A stretch of 64,000 bases of DNA from NCBI RefSeq assembly GCF_003116035.1, contig NZ_LGQW01000015.1, forward strand, positions 1,424,568 to 1,488,567, written 5' to 3'. The notes below the pieces were generated by a model. That model searched no databases and was not told where the DNA came from. It was given only the letters and a program-made list of their open reading frames with translations. Shown in pieces: positions 18,488 to 28,854 of this stretch. Source of the DNA: Azospirillum sp. TSH64. GTDB lineage: Bacteria > Pseudomonadota > Alphaproteobacteria > Azospirillales > Azospirillaceae. Each line of letters opens with the position of its first letter. The stretch's first letter is position 1. Made by a program: the position numbers and the translations under genes.

Positions 18488-19480
18488 ATGGACAGTTTGT
18501 TAGCGACTGTTTTTCTCGAATTTATGGGAAAGCCGGTCTGGATTTGGTTGGTATTCGTCGGCATTGTCCTGACCCTTCTGGTCCTGGACCTTGGTGTTCT
18601 GAACCGCCGCGACCATGTCATCGGCGTCGGCGAAAGCCTGAAGCTCTCGGCCTTCTACATCGCGGTCGCTATGCTGTTCGGCGGCTGGGTCTGGTGGTCG
18701 ATGGGCGGCGAAGCCGGCTTGCAGTATTACACGGGCTTTTTCGTCGAAAAGAGCCTGTCACTCGACAACGTCTTCGTCATATCGCTGATATTCAGCTACT
18801 TCGCGGTGCCGCGTGAATTGCAGCACCGGGTGCTTTTCTGGGGCATCCTGGGCGTCATCGTGCTGCGCGGCCTGATGATCGGCGCCGGCGCGGCGCTGGT
18901 GTCGGAATTCCATTGGATTCTCTATCTCTTCGGCGCCTTCCTGGTGCTGACCGGCATCAAGATGCTGTTCGCCAAGGACGAGGAGACCAACCTGGGCGAG
19001 AATGTCGCGCTCCGGTTCGTGAAGCGCCACATCCGCGTCACCGACCGCTTCCACGGCCATCACTTCCTGGTCAAGGAGCCGGTGGGCGACAGCGGCACGA
19101 TGCGCTGGACGGCGACGCCGCTGCTGCTGGCGCTGATCATGGTCGAACTGGCCGATCTGGTCTTCGCGGTGGACAGCGTGCCGGCGATCTTCGCCATCAC
19201 CACCGACCCTTATCTGGTCTATACCAGCAACATCTTCGCCATCCTGGGCCTGCGCGCGCTATATTTCGCCCTGGCCGCGATGGTCCACCGTTTCCGTTAC
19301 CTGAAATACGCCCTGGCGCTGGTGCTGGTGTTCATCGGCGGCAAGATCTTCTACACGCAGGTCTTCGGCAAGCCCGACCCGCTGATCGCACTTGGCGTGA
19401 CCTTTGCTCTCATCGGCGGCGGCGTGGCGGTGTCGCTGTGGAAGACCAGCCGCGAAAACAAGGCGGTGGCGGCCGAGTAA
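18488..19480 (+). CDS. TerC/Alx-family integral membrane protein
   Basis: The 330-residue membrane protein has about nine hydrophobic helices and the TerC signatures EKSLSLDNVFV and ADLVFAVDSVPAIFAI, both with conserved acidic residues inside membrane segments. Members export Mn2+ (Alx) or help metalate exported proteins; the tellurite link is historical. ATG 18488 begins MDSLLATVFLEFMG; the ribosome site is weak. Substrate is inferred from the family only. Confidence 0.9.
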   Translation: MDSLLATVFLEFMGKPVWIWLVFVGIVLTLLVLDLGVLNRRDHVIGVGESLKLSAFYIAVAMLFGGWVWWSMGGEAGLQYYTGFFVEKSLSLDNVFVISLIFSYFAVPRELQHRVLFWGILGVIVLRGLMIGAGAALVSEFHWILYLFGAFLVLTGIKMLFAKDEETNLGENVALRFVKRHIRVTDRFHGHHFLVKEPVGDSGTMRWTATPLLLALIMVELADLVFAVDSVPAIFAITTDPYLVYTSNIFAILGLRALYFALAAMVHRFRYLKYALALVLVFIGGKIFYTQVFGKPDPLIALGVTFALIGGGVAVSLWKTSRENKAVAAE

Positions 19481-19534
19481 CCGCGACGGTCGACGCTGGG
19501 GGGCGGCACGCCGATGCCGCCCTTCCCGTCCGTC

Positions 19535-19993
19535 TCAGAACCCCAGCTTCGCCAGTTCGGCGATGCTGTCCGCGGCAGTGCGGTGGAGGATGAAGCGTCC
19601 GCCGGCCGTTTCCCAAGGCTCGCGGGCCTTCTCGCGGTCGTCGACCAGGATGGCGCCGGGAGTGGCATAGCGGGCCTTGTCCCGGGCTATGCAGGTGATG
19701 ACCGGGACGTCGCCCCGCAGCATGCGGGCGACCCAGCGCGTCTTCTGCGCAGGCGCCCAACTGCCCAGCGGCAGGCCGGTCAGGATGGTCGGCCGGTGCG
19801 GTGCGCAGAAGCTCCAAAGCTCCTGCGCGTCGTGCATGAACTCCAGCGTGCCGAAGAAGTCGGCATGCCGGGACAGCGCCCGCCACATCTCCTTCATCGC
19901 CAGCTGTTCCGGCCGCTTGCCGGTGACCGCGACGACGCCGCGGTCGAAATCGGCAAGCACGCCGTCGAGGTCGAGGAACAGCGGCGGCACCAT
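19535..19993 (-). CDS. HAD-superfamily phosphatase-like protein
   Basis: This 152-residue protein opens with the HAD motif FLDLDGVLADFD (nucleophile Asp in DLDGV) and has motif II (ILTGLP) and motif IV (ILVDDREKA). The cap is small, as in deoxyribonucleotidase-like HAD enzymes. Its ATG starts one base before the stop codon of the acetoacetyl-CoA synthetase gene ends upstream (minus strand), so the two form an operon. The substrate is unknown. Confidence 0.8.
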   Translation of the reverse strand: MVPPLFLDLDGVLADFDRGVVAVTGKRPEQLAMKEMWRALSRHADFFGTLEFMHDAQELWSFCAPHRPTILTGLPLGSWAPAQKTRWVARMLRGDVPVITCIARDKARYATPGAILVDDREKAREPWETAGGRFILHRTAADSIAELAKLGF

Positions 19994-19994
19994 G

Positions 19995-21947
<1,953 letters not shown>

Positions 21948-22131
21948 TCTCGGTTCCCTCAGCGTCTCGTTTTCCGCCGGCCCCAGCGGCCAGCTCTCCT
22001 GCCGGGTTGCTTGTTCGTGCCCCGGATTGCCGTGCAGCATAGCGCATGGCCGCACCGGTTGTCTGCGTCCGGGTGGGCGAAATCGGATAGGGTGACGGAG
22101 GGCAACGGTAACGGAATCAAGGCGCTGCAAA

Positions 22132-22161
22132 AGAAAAAGGGCAGGGAGTTTCCTCCCCGCC
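22132..22161 (-). terminator. Terminator after the pyrB-pyrC'-plsY operon
   Basis: An 8-pair stem with one mismatch (arms 22140-22148 and 22153-22161) is followed on the minus strand by a T-rich run (complement of 22130-22139). Confidence 0.7.
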
Positions 22162-22191
22162 CCCCGTGCCTTCGGTCAATCGGACCGCCGG

Positions 22192-22800
22192 TCAGGCGGC
22201 CTTCTTCTTGCCGGCGCCGATCTTCGGCTCCTCGCCTTTCAGCAGGCGCCGGATGTTCGCCTCGTGCCGGATGAAGACCAGCACGGCGATGAACAGGCAG
22301 AGGCCGGCGACCAGCGGTCCGCCGAAATACCAGCCGGTCAGCGGGCTGAGGCCGAGAGCCGTCAGCGCCGACAGCGACGAGATGCGGAACAGCGCCGCCA
22401 TGACGATCCAGGTCAGGCAAGCCAGCAGCCCGACCGGCCAGGACACGGCCAGCAGGACGCCGATTGCCGTCGCGACACCCTTGCCGCCCTTGAAGCCCAG
22501 CCAGACCGGGAAGCTGTGGCCCAGCATGGCGCCGCCGGCGGCCAGAACCGCCGCTTCCGGCCCGGCCCACCACAGAGCCAGCAGAGCCGCGATGGCGCCC
22601 TTGCCGCTGTCGAGCAGCAGGGTCGCCAGCGCCAGCGGCTTGTTGCCGGTGCGCAGCACGTTGGTGGCGCCGATGTTGCCGGAGCCGATCTGGCGGATGT
22701 CGCCCAGGCCGGCCATCCGGGTCAGCACCAGCCCGAAGGGGATCGAGCCCAGCAGGTAGCCCAGCAGGGCGGCAAGAACGCCAGCGATGGGAGTCAGCAC
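22192..22800 (-). CDS. plsY: Glycerol-3-phosphate acyltransferase PlsY
   Basis: The 202-residue membrane enzyme transfers the acyl group from acyl phosphate to glycerol-3-phosphate, the first step of phospholipid synthesis. Family motifs are present: GSIPFGL, GSGNIGATN, and GFKGGKGVAT. About five hydrophobic helices are visible and the C-terminus is Lys-rich. The GTG at 22800 follows an AGGG ribosome site and lies four bases past the pyrC' stop, so it belongs to that operon. Confidence 0.95.
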   Translation of the reverse strand: MLTPIAGVLAALLGYLLGSIPFGLVLTRMAGLGDIRQIGSGNIGATNVLRTGNKPLALATLLLDSGKGAIAALLALWWAGPEAAVLAAGGAMLGHSFPVWLGFKGGKGVATAIGVLLAVSWPVGLLACLTWIVMAALFRISSLSALTALGLSPLTGWYFGGPLVAGLCLFIAVLVFIRHEANIRRLLKGEEPKIGAGKKKAA

Positions 22801-22804
22801 CGGA

Positions 22805-24100
22805 TCAGCCCTCCGCCTGCCAGACGGTGCGGCCGTCGACGATGGTGCGCAGCGGCCGGCCCTGGACCGGACGGTTCTCGAAGGGCGAGTTCTTCGACTT
22901 CGACTTGAAGCGGCTGACGTCGATCTGCCATGGCACGTCGGCATCGAAGACGACCAGATCGGCCGGCCCGCCCTTGACGATGCGGCCGAGCGGCAGGTCG
23001 AGGATCGCCGCCGGGTTGGCGGTGACGCAGGCCAGCGCCTTCAGGAGCGGCATCCTGCCCTTGTGCACCAGTTCCAGCGTCAGCGGGAACAGAGTCTCCA
23101 GCCCGATGACGCCGGGGGCGGCCTGGGCGAAGGGCAGGCGCTTCTGGTCCTGGTCCTGCGGCACATGGTCGGACGCGATGGCGTCGATGGTGCCGTCGGC
23201 CAGCCCCTCGACGATGGCGCGGCGGTCCATCTCGCCGCGCAGCGGCGGTGACACCTTGGCGTAGGTGCGGTAATCGCCGACGTCGGTCTCGGTCAGGGCG
23301 AAGTAATGCGGCGCGGTGTCGCAGGTCACCTTCAGCCCGCGCGCCTTGGCGCGGCGGATCAGGTCGACCGACTCGCTCGTTGTGACGTGGGCGAAGTGCA
23401 GGCGCCCGCCGGTCAGCTCGGCCAGTCGCAGATCGCGCTCGATCATGATGATCTCGGCCTCGCGCGGGATGCCGACGAGGCCGAGGCGGGTGGCGATCTC
23501 GCCGGAGTTCATCATGCCGCCCGACGCCAGCGAGGGCTCTTCGGGGTGCTGGACGATCAGCTTGCCGAAGGTCTTGGCGTAGCTCAGTGCCCGGCGCATG
23601 GTCTTGGCGCTGACGATGGCCTTGATGCCGTCGGTGAAGGCGACCGCACCGGCTTGGCCCAGCAGGCCCATCTCGGTGATCTCGTTGCCTTCGGTGCCGC
23701 GGGTGGCGGAGCCGTAGGCGAAGACCTTGACCAGCTTCACCTCGCGGGCACGCCGCGCGATGAACTCCAGTCCCGCGACCTCGTCCAGCACCGGGTCGGT
23801 GTTGGGCAGCAGCGCCATGGCGGTGATGCCGCCGGCCGCCGCGGCGCGCGACGCGCTCTTGATCGTGTCCTTTTCTTCCTCACCCGGTTCGCCGATCAGC
23901 ACCCGCATGTCGACGAGGCCGGGGGCTAGGCACTGGCCGGCAAGGTCGATCACCTCCGCGCCCTCGGGCGTGGAGTCGTTGAACAGGCCGGGGCCGAAAT
24001 CGGCGATGGTCTCGCCATCGATCAGCAGGTCGCCGCGCTGGTCGAGGCCCGTTGCCGGATCGAGCAGGCGGGCGTTGCGGTAGACGGTACGCGCACTCAT
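22805..24100 (-). CDS. pyrC': Dihydroorotase-like protein lacking zinc ligands (probable pseudo-DHOase)
   Basis: The 431-residue protein aligns with dihydroorotases throughout, but the first metal motif, normally DxHxHxR, reads DMRVLIGEPG, so both zinc-binding His are missing. A later DHAPH motif reads DHVPQ. The remaining fold motifs (TAPHYF, GLETLFPL, NPAAILDL) are intact. In Pseudomonas an inactive DHOase homologue (PyrC') is a structural partner of ATCase, and gene position here fits: its ATG overlaps the pyrB stop as TGATG. I infer a non-catalytic ATCase partner, with a true DHOase elsewhere. Confidence 0.85.
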   Translation of the reverse strand: MSARTVYRNARLLDPATGLDQRGDLLIDGETIADFGPGLFNDSTPEGAEVIDLAGQCLAPGLVDMRVLIGEPGEEEKDTIKSASRAAAAGGITAMALLPNTDPVLDEVAGLEFIARRAREVKLVKVFAYGSATRGTEGNEITEMGLLGQAGAVAFTDGIKAIVSAKTMRRALSYAKTFGKLIVQHPEEPSLASGGMMNSGEIATRLGLVGIPREAEIIMIERDLRLAELTGGRLHFAHVTTSESVDLIRRAKARGLKVTCDTAPHYFALTETDVGDYRTYAKVSPPLRGEMDRRAIVEGLADGTIDAIASDHVPQDQDQKRLPFAQAAPGVIGLETLFPLTLELVHKGRMPLLKALACVTANPAAILDLPLGRIVKGGPADLVVFDADVPWQIDVSRFKSKSKNSPFENRPVQGRPLRTIVDGRTVWQAEG

Positions 24101-25074
24101 CAGACGGCTCCCGCAAGGTCGGACTGGCGGCGTTCACGGGTCAGCAGGTCGAGCACGGCCATGCGGACGGCCACGCCCAGCTCCACCTGATCGAGGATCA
24201 TCGAGCGCTTGAGATCGTCTGCGACCTCCGAATCGATCTCCACGCCGCGGTTCATCGGACCGGGGTGCATGATGACCGCGTCGGGCTTCGCCACCTCCAG
24301 CTTCTCGTAATCGAGGCCGTAGAAGTAGAAGTACTCGCGGGTGGATGGGACGTACTGGCCGCTCATCCGCTCGGTCTGAAGGCGCAGCATCATCACCACG
24401 TCGGCATCGCGCAGGCCGGCCTTCATCGAGTGATGGACCTCGACGCCCAGCCGTTCGATCTGCGACGGCAGCAGGGTCGGCGGCGCCACGCAGCGCACGC
24501 GGGCACCCATGGCGTTCAGCAGGTGGATGTTGGAGCGCGCAACGCGGCTGTGCAGGATGTCGCCGCAGATCGCCACGATCAGCCCGTCCAGCCGGCCGAG
24601 GCGGCGGCGGATCGCCAGCGCGTCGAGCAGGGCCTGGGTCGGGTGTTCGTGGTGGCCGTCGCCCGCATTGATGACCGAGCAGTTGACCTTGTCGGCCAGC
24701 AGCTTGACGGCACCCGAATCGGCGTGGCGCACCACCAGCGCGTCGAGGTGCATGGCGTTCAGCGTCATCGCCGTGTCGATCAGGGTCTCGCCCTTCTTCA
24801 CCGAACTGCTGTCGGTCGACATGTTGATGACATCGGCCCCCAGCCGCTTGCCGGCCAGCTCGAAGCTGGTGCGGGTGCGGGTGGAGTTCTCGAAGAACAG
24901 GTTCACCTGCGTGCGGCCGTCCAACAGGTTGGACTTCTTCACGGGTCGGCGGTTCTGCTCGACATAGCCATCGGCGAGGTCGAGAATCCGGGTGATCTCG
25001 CCGGCCCGCAGCCCCTCGATTCCGAGAAGGTGGCGGTGCGGGAAGACCGTGTCGGGGGGCGGGTTCGCGCTCAT
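24100..25074 (-). CDS. pyrB: Aspartate carbamoyltransferase catalytic chain
   Basis: The 324-residue enzyme condenses carbamoyl phosphate with aspartate in pyrimidine synthesis. It has [12 protein letters not shown] (carbamoyl-phosphate site), HPTQALLD and [10 protein letters not shown]. Length and motifs match class-A-type chains that pair with a DHOase-like subunit, which is consistent with the pseudo-DHOase gene that overlaps its stop. No regulatory PyrI chain is nearby. Promoter region is the short gap before the LysR gene. Confidence 0.96.
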   Translation of the reverse strand: MSANPPPDTVFPHRHLLGIEGLRAGEITRILDLADGYVEQNRRPVKKSNLLDGRTQVNLFFENSTRTRTSFELAGKRLGADVINMSTDSSSVKKGETLIDTAMTLNAMHLDALVVRHADSGAVKLLADKVNCSVINAGDGHHEHPTQALLDALAIRRRLGRLDGLIVAICGDILHSRVARSNIHLLNAMGARVRCVAPPTLLPSQIERLGVEVHHSMKAGLRDADVVMMLRLQTERMSGQYVPSTREYFYFYGLDYEKLEVAKPDAVIMHPGPMNRGVEIDSEVADDLKRSMILDQVELGVAVRMAVLDLLTRERRQSDLAGAV

Positions 25075-25131
25075 GGGCGCGGACTATAGGAGCGGTCCGT
25101 TACGCCCGCAAGCCGCTCCATGCGAAGGGTT

Positions 25132-26019
25132 TCACACCGCTCCCGCTTCCTCGAACAACCAGTCGTAGAAGGCCTTCACCTTGGGCCGGGAAAAGTAATG
25201 CTGCGGTGCCACGACGTAATAGGCGAGGCTTCCCGGCAGCCGCACATCGAACAGGCGGACCAGCCGTCCGGCGGCGATGTCGTCGGCCACCAGCACGCCG
25301 CGGGCCAGCGCTATGCCATGGCCGTTGATCGCCGCCTGGAGCGTGAAGGACGAATCGTCGAAGCGCAGGCCGCGTTCGGTGTCCACCCCCTCGATCCCCG
25401 CCACCCGGCACCACACCGCCCAGGAAATGTTGTAGTCGTCGTGCAGCAGTGTGTGGTGCCGCAGATCCTCCGGATTGACCAGGGGCCGCTTGCCGGACAA
25501 CAGGGACGGATGGCCGACCGGGAAGATGTCCTCGGTCAACAGCCGTTCGACCCGCAGATCCGGCCACAGTCCGTTGCCGAAGCGGATCGCCAGATCGACG
25601 TCGTGACGGGCGAAATCGACCACCTGCGCCGTGCTGTGGACCCGCACATCCATATCGGGATGACGCTTCTGGAAGCGGACCAGCCGCGGCACCAGCCATT
25701 TGGACGCGAAGCTGGGCATGGTGGAGATGGTCAGCGTGCCGCTGCTGTCGGCGCGGATCAGCCGGTCGGTCGCCTGGGACAGCGTGTCCATCGCCTCGCG
25801 CACCGGCGGCAGGTAGCTCTGCCCCGCCTCGGTCAGCGCCAAAGCCCGGTTCATTCGGCGAAACAGCGGTAATCCGAGCCACTCCTCCAGAGCCTTGATC
25901 TGATGGCTGACGGCGGCTTGCGTCACATGCAGCTCTTCGGCGGCCTTTGTGAAGGAAAGATGGCGGGCGGCGGCTTCAAAGGCGCGCAGCGCGTTCAGCG
26001 GGGGCAGGCGGCGGGACAT
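25132..26019 (-). CDS. LysR-family transcriptional regulator (GcvA-like)
   Basis: The 295-residue protein has an N-terminal winged helix-turn-helix (LRAFEAAARHLSFTKAAEEL, TQAAVSHQIKALE) and a C-terminal LysR substrate-binding domain (about residues 90-290). GcvA-like traits include the PLFRR and RHDVDLAIRFG segments. It is divergent from the DUF1127/GFA genes, and LysR proteins often control the divergent neighbour, so these are the natural candidate targets. ATG 26019 (MSRRLPPLNAL) fits family starts; the longer frame upstream does not. Confidence 0.9.
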   Translation of the reverse strand: MSRRLPPLNALRAFEAAARHLSFTKAAEELHVTQAAVSHQIKALEEWLGLPLFRRMNRALALTEAGQSYLPPVREAMDTLSQATDRLIRADSSGTLTISTMPSFASKWLVPRLVRFQKRHPDMDVRVHSTAQVVDFARHDVDLAIRFGNGLWPDLRVERLLTEDIFPVGHPSLLSGKRPLVNPEDLRHHTLLHDDYNISWAVWCRVAGIEGVDTERGLRFDDSSFTLQAAINGHGIALARGVLVADDIAAGRLVRLFDVRLPGSLAYYVVAPQHYFSRPKVKAFYDWLFEEAGAV

Positions 26020-26192
26020 GGGGCGGTTCTGGGCCGGAGGTGGATTCGGATTAGCAGAGCTAATCGATTCTATGAGAAAGCGTCGTTTGTCGGCAAGCGT
26101 CCAGTGCCCCATCCTCAGTTCCACAAGCGATCACACTGAACGGAGCGGCGAGGCCGATGCCCCGCTCCCCCTCCAGCGAAGGAAAGAGGATC

Positions 26193-26432
26193 ATGGCAAA
26201 GGGAACGCAGTCGCAGTTTTCCGCCGCAGAGCTGTTCGTCGCCAAGCCGGTGCAGGCCAACCCCGGTCTGGGCGAGCGCGTTGTGTCGCTGTTCGACCGT
26301 CTCGCAACCTGGAACGAGCGCCGCCGGCAGCGCCGTGCGCTGGAGGCATTGCCCGATCATCTGTTGTCGGACATCGGCATTTCCCGTGCCGATGCCGACC
26401 ATGAGGCCGAGAAGCCGTTTTGGCGGGGTTGA
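26193..26432 (+). CDS. DUF1127 (YjiS-like) small protein
   Basis: This 79-residue protein carries the DUF1127 core: WNERRRQRRALEALPDHLL followed by DIGISRADAD, with a basic N-terminal half. DUF1127 proteins in alphaproteobacteria include small regulators linked to RNA turnover, phosphate or stress responses. ATG 26193 follows a GGAAAGAGGA ribosome site. It precedes two GFA genes by three bases, so it probably shares their transcript. Confidence 0.8.
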   Translation: MAKGTQSQFSAAELFVAKPVQANPGLGERVVSLFDRLATWNERRRQRRALEALPDHLLSDIGISRADADHEAEKPFWRG

Positions 26433-26435
26433 GCG

Positions 26436-26885
26436 ATGACCGACGCGACGGCAGGGGGAGAGCAGGTCTGGACCGGCGGTTGCCTGTGCGGCGGTGTGCG
26501 CTATGCCATCGACACGCATCCTGAGCCGATCTCCTTCTGCCACTGTTCCCAGTGCAGGCGCCAGCACAGCCATGTCGGCGCCTACACCGGCCTGCCGCGT
26601 GCGGCGTTGCGTCTGCTGAACGACGCCACGCTGACATGGTATGCCTCTTCCGACCGGGCGCGGCGCGGCTTCTGTGCGCGTTGCGGTGCCGGGCTGTTCT
26701 GGGAGGCGCTCGACCAGAGCGGCGCCGAGGATGGTCCGCGCATCACCGTGACCGCCGGCAGCCTGGACGATGCGTCGGGGCTCCGGGTCGAGCGCCACAT
26801 CTTCGTCGACCACAAGGGCGCCTATTACGACATCGGCGACGACGGCGTCGAACGCCGGGCCAGCACGGGAGAGACGGTGGAATGA
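26436..26885 (+). CDS. GFA/CENP-V domain protein (first copy)
   Basis: The 149-residue protein has the zinc-binding Cys pattern of the GFA (glutathione-dependent formaldehyde-activating) domain: GGCLCGGVRY, CHCSQCRR and CARCGAGLF. The GFA fold binds two zinc ions. Family members include Gfa, which speeds formaldehyde-glutathione adduct formation, but most have no known activity. Its stop overlaps the start of a second GFA gene (ATGA). Confidence 0.8.
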   Translation: MTDATAGGEQVWTGGCLCGGVRYAIDTHPEPISFCHCSQCRRQHSHVGAYTGLPRAALRLLNDATLTWYASSDRARRGFCARCGAGLFWEALDQSGAEDGPRITVTAGSLDDASGLRVERHIFVDHKGAYYDIGDDGVERRASTGETVE

Positions 26886-27295
26886 GCGAACAGAGCAGGG
26901 CACTTTCCGGGGGCTGCCTGTGCGGTGGCGTGCGCTTCCTGCTGGCCGAACGGCCGGACGGGGTGGTGACCTGCCATTGCGGGCAATGCCGCCGCTTCCA
27001 TGGTCATATCGGCGCCTACATCACCGTGCCGCGCGACACCGTCGCCTTCGATGCCGACGCGACCCTGTCCTGGTACCGCTCGTCCGGCATCGCGGAGCGC
27101 GGATTCTGCGGCCGGTGCGGATCGTCGCTGTTCTGGAAGGGCGACGGCAAAAGCGAGATCGAAATCGCGGCCGGCAGCCTGGACCAGCCGACCGGGTTGA
27201 CGACGCTCCGCCATGGCTATGTCGCCGGCAAGGCCGACTACTACGAGATCGCCGACGGGCTGGAACAGTTCCCGGGGTCGTCGGAACCGGAATAG
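26882..27295 (+). CDS. GFA/CENP-V domain protein (second copy)
   Basis: The 137-residue protein repeats the pattern of its neighbour: GGCLCGGVRF, CHCGQCRR, CGRCGSSLFW, followed by DGLEQF. The two copies clearly share a tandem-duplication origin but have drifted (for example QHSHVGAY against FHGHIGAY). The frame starts inside the stop of the first copy, so the pair is translationally coupled and may form a heteromer. Confidence 0.8.
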   Translation: MSEQSRALSGGCLCGGVRFLLAERPDGVVTCHCGQCRRFHGHIGAYITVPRDTVAFDADATLSWYRSSGIAERGFCGRCGSSLFWKGDGKSEIEIAAGSLDQPTGLTTLRHGYVAGKADYYEIADGLEQFPGSSEPE

Positions 27296-27435
27296 ACGGG
27301 CCGGGATTTCAAGCACGGAAAGTCAGCGAGGACAGTTGTTTGTGGACGGCCGCATTCCTGCCGGGTGCGCGTTTCCGTCGCAGGTGCGTTGCGGAGCCTG
27401 CGGGTGCCTTTTCATTTGACCCTCGGTGGTTGGGG

Positions 27436-27450
27436 TGAGAATGATTTTCA
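27436..27450 (+). promoter_or_regulatory. Fur box upstream of the iron-uptake operon
   Basis: TGAGAATGATTTTCA matches the 7-1-7 Fur consensus TGATAATnATTATCA at 12 of 14 defined positions, and is nearly palindromic. It lies 36 bases before the cupredoxin start codon, at promoter position. Confidence 0.65.
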
Positions 27451-27486
27451 GAAGCAAAGGCCCCCAGCCCCCGAGGTTTTCCGCGA

Positions 27487-27834
27487 ATGCGCCGTGTTTC
27501 CCTGCTCTCCGCCGCCTGCGCCATGGCTCTGTCCGGCGCTGCGTTCCTGAGCGCCGCTCCGGTCCGGGCCGACGATGCGATCACCATCGTCATCAAGGAC
27601 CACAAGTTTGAACCGGCCGAGGTCAAGGTGCCTGCCAACAAGCGGGTGACCCTGCTGGTCGACAACCAGGACGCCACGTCGGAAGAGTTCGAGAGCGGCG
27701 AGATGAAGGTCGAGAAGATCGTCGGCGGCCGCAAGCAGATCAAGGTCATGGTCGGTCCGCTGAAGCCGGGGCGCTATCCCTTCTTCGGCGAGTTCCACGA
27801 GGCGACGGCGCAAGGTGCCGTGATCGCCGAGTGA
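27487..27834 (+). CDS. Periplasmic cupredoxin-like protein of an iron-uptake operon
   Basis: The 115-residue protein has a signal peptide (residues 1-28, ending VRADD) and a single cupredoxin-like domain starting ITIVIKDHKFEPAEVKVP. The mature part has no cysteine, so it lacks the type 1 copper Cys. Instead it has acidic and Lys residues (SEEFESGEMKVEK) like the N-terminal domain of EfeO, and a late EFHE. It should bind iron or copper and pass iron to the permease encoded next. FtrB, a cupredoxin of the FtrABCD ferrous-iron system, is the nearest functional analogue. Confidence 0.8.
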   Translation: MRRVSLLSAACAMALSGAAFLSAAPVRADDAITIVIKDHKFEPAEVKVPANKRVTLLVDNQDATSEEFESGEMKVEKIVGGRKQIKVMVGPLKPGRYPFFGEFHEATAQGAVIAE

Positions 27835-27835
27835 C

Positions 27836-27878
27836 GCAGTCTTAAGACCGTTCGATGCAGTCTTAGGGCGCAGTCTTA
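27836..27878 (+). repeat. Three direct repeats of GCAGTCTTA
   Basis: The 9-mer GCAGTCTTA occurs at 27836, 27857 and 27870, between the cupredoxin and FTR1 genes. The first copy extends into the palindrome GTCTTAAGAC. Spacings are 21 and 13 bases. It may be an operator, an RNA-processing site or a duplication; nothing proves which. Confidence 0.5.
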
Positions 27879-27909
27879 AGCCAGAGACCGCCCCGTACCG
27901 GAGACGACC

Positions 27910-28752
27910 ATGCTCGCCAGTCTGATCATCGTCTTTCGCGAGGTCCTCGAAGCGGGCCTCATCGTCGGCATCGTGCTGGCCGCCACCCAGGGGGTGGCCG
28001 GGCGCGGCCGGTGGATCGCGCTCGGCATCGTCGGCGGCATCATCGGGTCCTGCATCGTCGCCGCCTTCGCCGACGGCATCAGCTCGCTGTTCGCCGACAC
28101 CGGGCAGGAGCTGTTCAACGCCACCGTCCTGCTGATCGCCGTCGTCATGCTGGCTTGGCACAATGCCTGGATGGCGCAGCATGGCCGCGAGCTGGCGCGT
28201 GACATGAAGGCGGTCGGCCATGCGGTGCGGAGCGGCGAGAAATCGCTGGCCGCACTGGCCATCGTCATCGGCGTCGCCGTCCTCCGTGAAGGGTCGGAGA
28301 TCGTGCTGTTCCTGACCGGAATCCTGGCCTCGGAGGAGGGCGGCATCGCCACTGTGGCCGCCGGTGGGCTTGGGGGCGTGGCGCTCGGTGGGCTTGTCTC
28401 GATCCTGCTCTATGCCGGGCTGGTGCAGATCCCGACGCGGCACCTGTTCGCCACAACCACCTGGCTGCTGACGCTGCTGGCCGCCGGCATGGCCGCCACA
28501 GCGGTCAATTTCCTGGCGCAGGGCGGTATGCTGAATGCAGGCGGGACGGTGCTGTGGGACAGCTCGGCCATTCTGCGCGACAACAGCCTGATCGGGCAGG
28601 CGCTGCATGTTCTGGTCGGCTACACCGACCGTCCGACCGAGGCGCAGCTGATCGCCTATGTCGGCGTGGTCGTCGGCATTCTGCTGCTGACCCGCTGGGC
28701 GGCCGGCAATTCGCCGTCCAACCGGTCGCGGGTCGCGTCCGCCGCGGAATGA
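27910..28752 (+). CDS. FTR1-family high-affinity iron permease
   Basis: The 280-residue membrane protein has about seven hydrophobic helices and the two signature REXXE iron-handling motifs, REVLE (residues 10-14) and REGSE (about 128-132). FTR1/EfeU permeases move Fe3+ (produced by ferrous oxidation) across the inner membrane. It follows the cupredoxin gene by 75 bases on the same strand. The other parts of the Ftr system (P19-like FtrA, ferredoxin-like FtrD) are absent here. Confidence 0.9.
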   Translation: MLASLIIVFREVLEAGLIVGIVLAATQGVAGRGRWIALGIVGGIIGSCIVAAFADGISSLFADTGQELFNATVLLIAVVMLAWHNAWMAQHGRELARDMKAVGHAVRSGEKSLAALAIVIGVAVLREGSEIVLFLTGILASEEGGIATVAAGGLGGVALGGLVSILLYAGLVQIPTRHLFATTTWLLTLLAAGMAATAVNFLAQGGMLNAGGTVLWDSSAILRDNSLIGQALHVLVGYTDRPTEAQLIAYVGVVVGILLLTRWAAGNSPSNRSRVASAAE

Positions 28753-28854
28753 CCAATAGCATGACGGTGTAGGGCCGGGCTGACGGTCAAGCGTCTGGCC
28801 TTGCCCGTTGAAATCGCGTCATAGTGCCGCTGCGACAGTCGAGCGGCGGGGAAT

